Shown: positions 1 through 7,659 of the stretch, one piece after another
Layout of the letters: the number at the start of each line of letters is the position of its first letter
Numbering within the stretch: the stretch's first letter is position 1
NCBI GenBank assembly: GCA_017992695.1
Contig: JAGOOC010000021.1
Span: forward strand, 1-43,045
Length of the DNA stretch: 43,045 nucleotides
Source of the DNA: Bacteroides sp.
GTDB taxonomy: Bacteria; Bacteroidota; Bacteroidia; Bacteroidales; Bacteroidaceae
Direction: 5' to 3'
Notes under the pieces: model-generated
The model's database searches: none
What the model saw: only the letters and a program-made list of their open reading frames with translations
Told to the model about the DNA's origin: nothing
Made by a program: the position numbers and the translations under genes

Positions 1-755
1 TTGACCTTTTGCATATCGAGGCGTTTATTATTGGGCAGTGTCACTTCGTCGGTATCTGTACAGTGAATTTGGCAGATGCGGTCTTTGCCAAGCGTGCGTA
101 GCTCCTTGTGCAAATCGCGTCCGTTTTGAAGTGGATTCTGAAAGTTGTAGTAGATTTTAATACCGCGAGAGTTGATCTCTTTGAGCAGTTTGACTTCGGC
201 ACGAGCATCGAGCGAAGTTTCAATCCCAATAACCACCCCTTGATGAACAGCCAGCTCGCCAACTCGTCTCAAACGTTCAATAAGAACAGGACGCAACTCA
301 GCGTGTTTATTCAAGTCACATTGCACACCCAGAGGCAGAAAGGCAACCTTGGCCCCCATCACCTTCATGGTGTTGAGACAATCTTGCACCAATGCTTCAT
401 AGTCGGGTCGTTCAGCAAAAGATTGAGCATAGAAACCAGACATGGCAACTGAAGGGACTTCGATGCAGTGCATGGCGGCTGTTTCTTGGAAAAGCTGTTG
501 AAAATAGGGCTGACGAAGTTTGTTGTCAAAAGAGTCTCTTGTGCCTAATCCGCCCATGTCCATTTCCAGTCCATCGGCATTGAGTTCACGCGCTAACTCA
601 AAGGAGCCTATCTTTTGGCGTTTCAATATCATCCAATCACACACGGCTACTTTGAAGGAACGATCTTCCTGCCTCGAACTTGCATAAGTCGAAAAAGCGA
701 AAAGCTCAAGAAAGCATAAGGCACATAAGGTGTAAGCAAAACAATTGTTTTTCAT
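1..755 (-). CDS. Exported sugar isomerase/epimerase-like TIM-barrel protein (3' end missing)
   Basis: An open frame runs on the minus strand from an ATG at 755 to the window edge, giving 251 codons with no stop, so the C-terminus is missing. An in-frame TGA lies immediately upstream of the ATG and fixes the start. The N-terminus (MKNNCFAYTLCALCFLELF, then FSTYAS) is a signal peptide with probable cleavage after about residue 28. The mature part begins FKVAVCDWM and contains NADGLEMDMGG, VIGIETSLDA and QIHCTDTDE, the spacing expected of xylose-isomerase-like TIM barrels that use Glu/Asp/His to bind a metal. Family membership is an inference from these motifs. The substrate is unknown. A terminator separates it from the mannosidase operon upstream, so it is probably a separate transcript. 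Confidence 0.75.
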   Translation of the reverse strand, partial: MKNNCFAYTLCALCFLELFAFSTYASSRQEDRSFKVAVCDWMILKRQKIGSFELARELNADGLEMDMGGLGTRDSFDNKLRQPYFQQLFQETAAMHCIEVPSVAMSGFYAQSFAERPDYEALVQDCLNTMKVMGAKVAFLPLGVQCDLNKHAELRPVLIERLRRVGELAVHQGVVIGIETSLDARAEVKLLKEINSRGIKIYYNFQNPLQNGRDLHKELRTLGKDRICQIHCTDTDEVTLPNNKRLDMQKV

Positions 756-864
756 TCATTGTCATTTTGTAAGATAGACGAATGACTGAACGAACTGTAA
801 TCACTTAAATTGAAAATAAAAATAAAAAATGAGAATAAAGGGTAAGATGGGTATAGAAAAAGAT

Positions 865-898
865 GACCGTGCATTAAATAGAGCTTTAATGCACGGTC
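865..898 (-). terminator. Intrinsic terminator after the GH92/GH130 operon
   Basis: A perfect 14-bp stem (GACCGTGCATTAAA pairing with TTTAATGCACGGTC) encloses a 6-nt loop. Read on the minus strand, the stem is followed by a T-rich run (ATCTTTTTCT). It lies 16 bp past the stop codon of the last gene of the operon and about 110 bp before the next start codon. Confidence 0.7.
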
Positions 899-914
899 AA
901 AAAAAGGATATAGT

Positions 915-3170
915 TTATTTCAAACGAAAGCGAAGTGTGCCTCCATGAATCAACTCATCGTGTGTAATTCGATAACGATTGAACTTCTTATTGCCTAACT
1001 GTATGTTTTCAATATACAACGATTCGGGGTTCTTCCGTTCGGTCTCAATAACCAATTCGCTCTCTTTATAATATTCGGGGCTTAAGCGAATAACTACTTT
1101 GTCGAAAACAGGAGTCGTTAGCGTATACTCGGGCGAACCGGGACAGTCGGGATAAAAGCCAATCATATTGAAAATGGCCCAAGCCGACATGGTTCCCGTA
1201 TCATCGTTACCGGGAATACCATCGGGTTTCGTCGTAAAGTATTTGGCAAGCAGACGCTGGGTCTCCTTTTGCGTACGCCACTCTTCGCCCTTGAAGTAAG
1301 AGAAAAGATAGGGATAAGCAATGTCGGGTTCGTTGGCCGGATCATATAACCCTTCATCAAACACCTTTTGGAGTTTATCAACGAACGGTTTCTTTCCTCC
1401 CATCAGTTTGGCCAGACCGTATACATCGTGAGGCACATAGAAGGTATAGTTCCATGCATTGCCTTCGTGAAAACCGGGACTTGGCTCAAAATTCTCTCCT
1501 TGCATAGGATTGAAAGGCTTGTAAAACGTTCCATCGGGCAATAGCGGACGAATCATGCCAAACTCCTTGTCGTAATAGTGACGATAGCCCAGGGAGCGGT
1601 TATAAAACAGCTTGGCATCCTCTTTCTTCCCCAAAGCTGTTGCAAAACGAGAGAGGGCATAGTCGGCGATGTAATACTCCAACGCATGAGACACTGAGTT
1701 GTCAAACGGCTCACGCAGTGGCACGTATCCTTTCGACAGGTAATCGTCATTGTCGGGGCGCATCAGGTTTTGTGCACCGGCCGTTGTTGCCGATTTATAC
1801 ATCGCTTCGTAGGCCAGGTTTACGTCGAAATCACGCAACCCCTTCAAGTAGGTGTCTACAATGACGGGGATGCTGGGATCACCCTCCATGGTCAACGTCT
1901 CCCGTCCGTAAAGCTCCCATTTGGGCAGCCAGCCGTGTTCGCGATACATATCGAGCATGGTGCGTACCATCTCTATCTGCCGTTCGGGGTAGACCAGCGT
2001 GAGCAGTTGGTGCACATTGCGATAGGTATCCCACAACGAGAACACGGTGTATCGATTACCTGTCGTAGTGAGAATCTCTCCGCTTTCCATGGCCGGATAC
2101 TGTCCGTTCACATCTTGCAAAATATTGGGATGAATGAGCAGGTGATAGAGAGCGGTGTAAAACACGGTCTTCTGATCCTCTGTTCCTCCCTCTACACGAA
2201 TGCGCGAAAGGTCATCGTTCCAACGAGCCACTGCTTCTGCATGTATCTGCTCAAAGTTTTTCTTGGCCTGCTCCTGTTCCAGGTTCAAGCGTGCGTTCTC
2301 GATGCTTACAAACGAAACACCCATTTGTACCTCCACCTGCTCACCCTCTTCGGTGTCGAAGGTGAGATAGGTGCCGATGTCATCGCCGGCCAGCTCCTTA
2401 TTGTACTTGGTATAGAGCTTGAGTTTGCCATTATCGGCATCCCACTCGGACTCGACACCGGTCATGGGGCGTTGTCGCTTCCAGTAACCGCTATCTACCG
2501 GTTTTTTGTTGACTCGCATCACAAAGTAGATGGGAAACACCGCCTGCGAATTGTAGCAGAAGGTGCCTAAGAGTTTCATCCCTTCTACCTCGCAATCATT
2601 GACCCGTCGAAGCATAGCTCCCGTTTCATTGGTCAGCCCTTCGCCCAAGTTGAGCAGAATGTGGCTTTTCCCCTTGGGAAAGGTAAAGCGCGAGACACCA
2701 GTACGTAACGTAGCCGACACTTCGGTCTTTACCTGATACTTCGTCAAGAAGTTGGTATAATAGCCCGGTGATGCTTGCTCGTCTTTGTAGCGACTGCCAT
2801 ACGCTTTGTAGTCTACATTCAACGCTCCGGTGGTAGGCATCAACAACAACGAACCCAGCTCGGGACAGCCCACTCCGCTCAAGTTAACGTGCGCATAGCC
2901 GGTAAAATAGCTGTTGTGGTATTCGTAGGGGGTAGACCACCAACGTGCGTCTTTATCGTACTTATTGTCCGAAGAACCCATCACATTGAAAGGAACCACA
3001 GACATCATACCGCTGGGGCATAGGGCCCCGGGATTGGTCGTGCCAAAGTTAGTTGTCCCGATAAACGGATTGACATAACGGGCAGGAGAAAACCCCTCCC
3101 TACCCTCGCCAAACACCGATGGCAGCGAAACAACGAGGCAGAGGGAAAGTGTACAGAAGAATCTTTTCAT
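915..3170 (-). CDS. GH92 alpha-mannosidase, exported
   Basis: Glycoside hydrolase family 92, exo-acting calcium-dependent alpha-mannosidases that trim N-glycans or yeast mannan. The 751-residue length is usual for the family. MKRFFCTLSLCLVVSLPSVFG is a cleavable signal peptide, so the enzyme acts in the periplasm or outside. RYVNPFIGT at the start of the mature protein is the GH92 N-terminal signature. FHEGNAWNYTFYVPHD and GNDDTGTMSAW (the two Asp at residues 656-657) match the catalytic-acid and base regions. The open frame can be extended to a TTG at 3179, but the ATG at 3170 starts the signal peptide directly and is preferred. It is the last gene of the five-gene operon, 37 bp after the GH130 gene. 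The exact linkage cleaved (alpha-1,2, 1,3 or 1,6) cannot be read from sequence. Confidence 0.9.
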   Translation of the reverse strand: MKRFFCTLSLCLVVSLPSVFGEGREGFSPARYVNPFIGTTNFGTTNPGALCPSGMMSVVPFNVMGSSDNKYDKDARWWSTPYEYHNSYFTGYAHVNLSGVGCPELGSLLLMPTTGALNVDYKAYGSRYKDEQASPGYYTNFLTKYQVKTEVSATLRTGVSRFTFPKGKSHILLNLGEGLTNETGAMLRRVNDCEVEGMKLLGTFCYNSQAVFPIYFVMRVNKKPVDSGYWKRQRPMTGVESEWDADNGKLKLYTKYNKELAGDDIGTYLTFDTEEGEQVEVQMGVSFVSIENARLNLEQEQAKKNFEQIHAEAVARWNDDLSRIRVEGGTEDQKTVFYTALYHLLIHPNILQDVNGQYPAMESGEILTTTGNRYTVFSLWDTYRNVHQLLTLVYPERQIEMVRTMLDMYREHGWLPKWELYGRETLTMEGDPSIPVIVDTYLKGLRDFDVNLAYEAMYKSATTAGAQNLMRPDNDDYLSKGYVPLREPFDNSVSHALEYYIADYALSRFATALGKKEDAKLFYNRSLGYRHYYDKEFGMIRPLLPDGTFYKPFNPMQGENFEPSPGFHEGNAWNYTFYVPHDVYGLAKLMGGKKPFVDKLQKVFDEGLYDPANEPDIAYPYLFSYFKGEEWRTQKETQRLLAKYFTTKPDGIPGNDDTGTMSAWAIFNMIGFYPDCPGSPEYTLTTPVFDKVVIRLSPEYYKESELVIETERKNPESLYIENIQLGNKKFNRYRITHDELIHGGTLRFRLK

Positions 3171-3207
3171 ATCATTCAATTAACAATGAAGAATGGGTCA
3201 TCAGCCA

Positions 3208-4209
3208 TTAAATAATGCTGGTGCGTTTTGTAAACTCAATAATCTCGGGAATGTATCCAAAGGCAAGCCCTGTTACCGTATCGGCACAGCCGTAATAGAT
3301 CGCAATGCGTCCGGTTTCCGAATCGTGCAGTGCTGCACAAGGGAAACACACATTGGGCACATCACCCATGCACTCATACGTTTTTTGAGGAGAGATCAAG
3401 TAAGGTCCCGAGCGGTATTTCACTTTCCACGGTTGTTCCAAGTCGAGCAGTGCAGAGCCAAAGCTATATACAAAACCATTGCACGAAGCCAGTACGCCGT
3501 GATAAATCATCAACCAACCCTCCGAGGTTTCGATAGGGATAGGGCCTGCACCAATCTTGGTACATTGCCAAGCACTCTGTTCGAACGGAGCAGGTGCCAT
3601 GACGTGGCGATGGTGTCCCCAGAACTCCATATCGGGCGATTCGCTGTAGAAGATATCGCCAAAAGGGGTATGTCCGTTATCGCTCGGACGGCTCAACATG
3701 GCAAATCGCCCGTTGATCTTACGCGGAAACATCACCCCGTTACGGTTGAAAGGGATAAATGCATTCTCGAGTTGATGGAAGGTAACGAAGTCATAGGTAT
3801 AAGCCACACCAATCGTTGGTCCGTGGTAGCCGTTACACCAGGTTACATAATAGCGATCTTCGATAAAACAAACACGGGGATCGTATCCATACACCCACTC
3901 GCCTATCTCGGCATCGTTGCACTCAAACTTCAACGGCTCTTCGTTGATCTCCCAGTTGATGGCATCTTTACTAAAACCCACGTGCAAACGCATGCGACGA
4001 TTGGTATCATCGCAACGAAACACACCGGCATAAGCACCATTGAAGGTAACAACGGCACTGTTGAAGATACTGTTGGACGTGGGCAACAAGTCGCGAGGAA
4101 TAATAGGATTGGCAGAATAACGCCATACTACTTCTTTTGAACCTTCGGGACGATCTTCCCAAGGCATAGCGGGCAGGGCAGGGCCTGCAATTTGAATGGA
4201 TTTAGTCAT
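3208..4209 (-). CDS. GH130 beta-1,4-mannosyl-N-acetylglucosamine phosphorylase
   Basis: A 333-residue cytoplasmic protein without signal peptide, of glycoside hydrolase family 130. It contains NPIIPRD, then GYDPRVC with Asp110 at the position of the family's proton donor, and later [15 protein letters not shown] and [11 protein letters not shown]. These are characteristic of the GH130 subgroup that includes the B. thetaiotaomicron enzyme BT1033, which phosphorolyses Man-beta-1,4-GlcNAc to mannose 1-phosphate and GlcNAc. Its place between an inner-membrane transporter and alpha-mannosidases supports the same reaction here, since this disaccharide is what remains after alpha-mannose is stripped from an N-glycan core. 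A phosphorylase for beta-1,4-mannobiose or mannan oligomers is the alternative, but no mannanase or mannobiose epimerase is nearby. Confidence 0.85.
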   Translation of the reverse strand: MTKSIQIAGPALPAMPWEDRPEGSKEVVWRYSANPIIPRDLLPTSNSIFNSAVVTFNGAYAGVFRCDDTNRRMRLHVGFSKDAINWEINEEPLKFECNDAEIGEWVYGYDPRVCFIEDRYYVTWCNGYHGPTIGVAYTYDFVTFHQLENAFIPFNRNGVMFPRKINGRFAMLSRPSDNGHTPFGDIFYSESPDMEFWGHHRHVMAPAPFEQSAWQCTKIGAGPIPIETSEGWLMIYHGVLASCNGFVYSFGSALLDLEQPWKVKYRSGPYLISPQKTYECMGDVPNVCFPCAALHDSETGRIAIYYGCADTVTGLAFGYIPEIIEFTKRTSII

Positions 4210-4283
4210 AATCTAATAAAGTGCCAATGTATCAATAAAGCAATGAGCCGATTGACTGGCGGTTAAAGGGTTACTATTTTAAT

Positions 4284-5549
4284 TTATTTATCTTTATAGG
4301 TAAACGGTATCAGCCAAGTGATGATGAAAGCCGGGATGGTAGCGATGAGTACGTAGATAAAGAAGTCGCGATACCCCAGCCAGTCGCTCAGGTATCCGCT
4401 CATCATACCGGGAATCATCACGCCCAGGTTCATAATACCCGAAGCAAAGGCATAATGTGCCATCTGATGCTTGCCGGGAGCTACCTGCTGCATCATAAAC
4501 AGCGTAAGCCCTACGAAGCCAAAGCCGTAGCCGAAGTACTCGAATGCAATGGCACTGCCAATAAGCAACATACTGTCTGGCTGATAAATGGCAAGCAGCG
4601 GATATACAGCAAACGGGATGTTAAAGATGCAACAGAGCGTGAACAGTGTCTTTTTCAATCCGCGTCCTGCAATGAAATAGCCTGCCAAAAACGAACCCAA
4701 CACAAAGGCTGCTGCACCAAACGAACCGTAATAGATACCAATCTCTTTCTCGGTAAGCCCCAATCCACCATCGGCAACCGATGCTTTGAGAAACAGGGGA
4801 ACAATCTTCATCACATACCCTTCGGCAAAGCGATAGAGGATGATGAAAGCGATATACCACGCGATGTATTTCTTGGCGAAGAACGAACAGGTAACCTCCC
4901 ACAGTGCACGCATTGTATCCCGAAAAGACTTCACCTCTACAACCGCTGCACCACCCGATGGGAGCATGCGTATGTGGTAAATCCCCAGCAGCAGCATGAT
5001 AGCACCACAGCTGGCCATGATAATCATCCAAGCATTTGCCTCTCCCACTCTTCCAATTAGAAATCCGGCAAAATAGACCAAACCACCGGTAGCCACAATC
5101 TTGGCCAAATTATAAAATGCCCCTTGCCAACCAATGTATTTCGCCTGATTGGCTTTAGAGAGCGCGCTCATATACACCCCGTCGGTAGCCACATCGTGGG
5201 TAGCACCGCTAAAGGCGATAACCGCCAGCAAGGCGATGGAGTAACAGAAGAAGTTGGGCAGATGCAACGAGAGTGCTACGAGTCCGAACACCACTCCGGT
5301 GATGATCTGCGTTAGCACCACGAAGTACTTCTTGGTTTTAAACATCTCTAAGAAAGGGCTCCAAAAGGGCTTGAGTGTCCACGGAAGCATGATGAGCGAT
5401 GTCCAGAAAGCGATGCGGGCATCAGAGACACCCATCCCTTTGTACATTAAAACGGCTACCATGTTGAGTACCACAAAGGGCAACCCCATGGCGAAGTAAA
5501 CGGTAGGAACCCAGGTAACGGGATTTTGATTCAATTTATGTGTTGACAT
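4284..5549 (-). CDS. MFS transporter, probable Man-GlcNAc importer
   Basis: A 421-residue, very hydrophobic protein with about 12 predicted membrane spans, of the Major Facilitator Superfamily. It starts MSTHKLNQNPVTWVPTVYFAMG and has a SGATHDVATDGVYMSAL segment reminiscent of the AmpG/PAT-type MFS branch that carries amino-sugar-containing compounds. It lies 29 bp after the GH20 gene and 74 bp before the GH130 gene in one operon. This suggests that it brings the disaccharide released in the periplasm to the cytoplasmic phosphorylase. The substrate is inferred from context only; import of free GlcNAc or mannose is possible. Confidence 0.8.
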   Translation of the reverse strand: MSTHKLNQNPVTWVPTVYFAMGLPFVVLNMVAVLMYKGMGVSDARIAFWTSLIMLPWTLKPFWSPFLEMFKTKKYFVVLTQIITGVVFGLVALSLHLPNFFCYSIALLAVIAFSGATHDVATDGVYMSALSKANQAKYIGWQGAFYNLAKIVATGGLVYFAGFLIGRVGEANAWMIIMASCGAIMLLLGIYHIRMLPSGGAAVVEVKSFRDTMRALWEVTCSFFAKKYIAWYIAFIILYRFAEGYVMKIVPLFLKASVADGGLGLTEKEIGIYYGSFGAAAFVLGSFLAGYFIAGRGLKKTLFTLCCIFNIPFAVYPLLAIYQPDSMLLIGSAIAFEYFGYGFGFVGLTLFMMQQVAPGKHQMAHYAFASGIMNLGVMIPGMMSGYLSDWLGYRDFFIYVLIATIPAFIITWLIPFTYKDK

Positions 5550-5578
5550 GTATCTGTTATATAGTGAATGAAACCGCC

Positions 5579-7642
5579 TTAGCGAATCACGATCTCGTCA
5601 GTAAATATAAATCCGCCCTGCTTGCCTATGCGTGCAACGTAGCGCACGTAGCGTGCCTTTGTTGTTCCCTGCCAACCAAACTCGCGGAAGATAAGTTTAT
5701 CATACTCGGTCGACAAATCGTTGTTGATGCGACACAGCGGGGTGAAGGTTTTTCCATCCTCGGATGTTTCAATCTCAACCTGTTCTGGCATCCATACTCC
5801 GGGACCGATCAGTTGCATCCAGTCGGCACTGATCGCTTGAAGCGCAGTTACTGCACCCAAGTCAATGGTCACGTCCAGTCCGCGTCCTAAGAAACCTTGC
5901 CAACGCTGATCGCCATACGTCCAACCACCTCTTAATCCGTTAACCAAGGCTTGATTGCCACCGGCAGGATATTGTGAGGAGAAAGGAGCATTGTAAGTAA
6001 TTAACTTACCCACCGCCAAGTGCTCGATGGGCTGAAGCGACACTACCCGTTCGCCCTTCTCTTGGGATAGGGGGAAAGGATGATAACCGCGATGTTCTAA
6101 CTCTTCTACTTCCAGCAGGGCACGGCGATGAAAGTCACTCCATGACTTCCGATCCAGCGGTGTCCATGCTACTTCGGCCAGAGCCAACAAGCGAGGGTAA
6201 ATCATGTATTCGGCATATTCGGGTGTACCGATGTATTCGGTCCACAAGTTGGCCTGTACACCCAGAATCAGTTTCTGTTGTTCTACCGTAAGCGAGTCGG
6301 GCACCGGATTGTAGCTATATACTTTCTGCAACGGAAGGTAACCGCCAATGCTTTCGGGTTCGGAAGTAGGATCGTCTTGCGAATGGTCGAAGTAACAATA
6401 GGCTCCGGGCGTCATAATAACCCGGTGACCGGCACGGGCAGCAGCAATGCCTCCGCCTTCGCCCCGCCATGACATGACAGTAGCATCGGGTGCCAATCCG
6501 CCCTCCATAATCTCGTCCCAACCCAACAACTTACGTCCATTGGCATTCAAAAATACCTCGATGCGATGAATCATGTAGCTTTGCAGTTCGTCAACATCTT
6601 TAAGCTTCTCGGTCTCCATGCGTGCTTGGCACTTCGAACAGGTTTTCCATCCTCCCTTTCCCGCTTCATCTCCACCAATGTGAATGTATTGCGAAGGAAA
6701 AAGCGCCATCACTTCCGTGAGTACATCTTGTAGAAACGTAAAGGTTTGCTCGTTTCCAATGCAGAAGTCTGAATTCACATAAGGCTTGCCTGCACACGAT
6801 AGTTCGGGGTAAACCGCCAACACCTCTTCCGAGTGTCCGGGCATCTCGATTTCGGGAATAATCGTAATGTGACGGGCTGCAGCATAAGCCAACACCTCTT
6901 TGATCTCTTCTTGGGTATAATACCCCCCCTGGGCCTTTGGGTCGTCTTTGGTGCAGTACTGACGACCGTTTTTCCACCACTCTTTCCACGATTGGTACGG
7001 GCGCCATGCAGCCAAATCGGTCAGCAGCGGATACTTCTTGATCTCGATGCGCCAGCCTGCTCCATCGGTGAGGTGCCAGTGAAAGCGATTGAGCTTGTAC
7101 CTCGCCATGGCATCAAGCTGCTTCATCACGAACTCTTTGTTGCGAAAGTGACGAGAGACATCCAGGTGGAAACCACGATACTCAAAGCGTGGCGTATCGG
7201 TGATCTCGACCGCAGGTATAACAGACCGTGCCTCTGGAGAGGGTGCAAGCTGAAACAGCGACTGAGCTCCATAAAACAGACCGGCTTCGGCAGATGCGGC
7301 AACCGTTACCCCTTTTGAGGAAACCGATAGCGTATAGCTCTCGGCCGATGGATAAGCGGCCGACGGTTCAACGAGCAGGAACCGAACGAAATTCTCTTTC
7401 CGCTCTTTTTTGACCACGGGAAGCTCGAAGGCCGACCCTGCAAGCAGTACCATCAAGTTCTCGCGTTTCTTGCCTTGCATGTTGGTGTAAAGGCGTGTTT
7501 TCTTGTTCAGCGTAAAGCTGCCTTGTTTAAAATCAACCTGTGCCGGTTGAGGGATCAGATTCAATGGTTGTTGCTGTGCCACTGCATCGCATACAAAGAG
7601 GCAAAGCAATAGTGCAACAACTGTAGTTAGCTTGTTTCTCAT
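5579..7642 (-). CDS. GH20 beta-N-acetylhexosaminidase with C-terminal discoidin-like domain
   Basis: Exported beta-hexosaminidase of 687 residues that releases terminal GlcNAc or GalNAc. MRNKLTTVVALLLCLFVCDAVA is a signal peptide. The GH20b N-terminal domain follows (about 25-150), then the catalytic barrel with FEYRGFHLDVSRHF, HWHLTDGAGWR and HIGGDEAG, where Asp325-Glu326 is the substrate-assisted catalytic pair. WRGEGGG and NLWTEYI complete the active site. The last ~140 residues resemble an F5/8 type C (discoidin) carbohydrate-binding domain (LGAVTALQAISADWMQ, VWMPEQVEIETSEDGKTF). The gene follows the lipoprotein GH92 after 17 bp. In this operon its likely job is removing antennary GlcNAc so that the alpha-mannosidases can reach the core. 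Confidence 0.92.
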   Translation of the reverse strand: MRNKLTTVVALLLCLFVCDAVAQQQPLNLIPQPAQVDFKQGSFTLNKKTRLYTNMQGKKRENLMVLLAGSAFELPVVKKERKENFVRFLLVEPSAAYPSAESYTLSVSSKGVTVAASAEAGLFYGAQSLFQLAPSPEARSVIPAVEITDTPRFEYRGFHLDVSRHFRNKEFVMKQLDAMARYKLNRFHWHLTDGAGWRIEIKKYPLLTDLAAWRPYQSWKEWWKNGRQYCTKDDPKAQGGYYTQEEIKEVLAYAAARHITIIPEIEMPGHSEEVLAVYPELSCAGKPYVNSDFCIGNEQTFTFLQDVLTEVMALFPSQYIHIGGDEAGKGGWKTCSKCQARMETEKLKDVDELQSYMIHRIEVFLNANGRKLLGWDEIMEGGLAPDATVMSWRGEGGGIAAARAGHRVIMTPGAYCYFDHSQDDPTSEPESIGGYLPLQKVYSYNPVPDSLTVEQQKLILGVQANLWTEYIGTPEYAEYMIYPRLLALAEVAWTPLDRKSWSDFHRRALLEVEELEHRGYHPFPLSQEKGERVVSLQPIEHLAVGKLITYNAPFSSQYPAGGNQALVNGLRGGWTYGDQRWQGFLGRGLDVTIDLGAVTALQAISADWMQLIGPGVWMPEQVEIETSEDGKTFTPLCRINNDLSTEYDKLIFREFGWQGTTKARYVRYVARIGKQGGFIFTDEIVIR

Positions 7643-7659
7643 GGATATCTTTGTGTTTG

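Noticed and set aside
1770-2570. 266-codon plus-strand open frame
   Set aside because: It is antisense to the GH92 gene and has no recognisable motif.
3193-4140. 315-codon plus-strand open frame
   Set aside because: It lies entirely antisense to the GH130 gene, which has a full set of family motifs. The plus-strand translation shows no domain and has the composition expected of a shadow frame.
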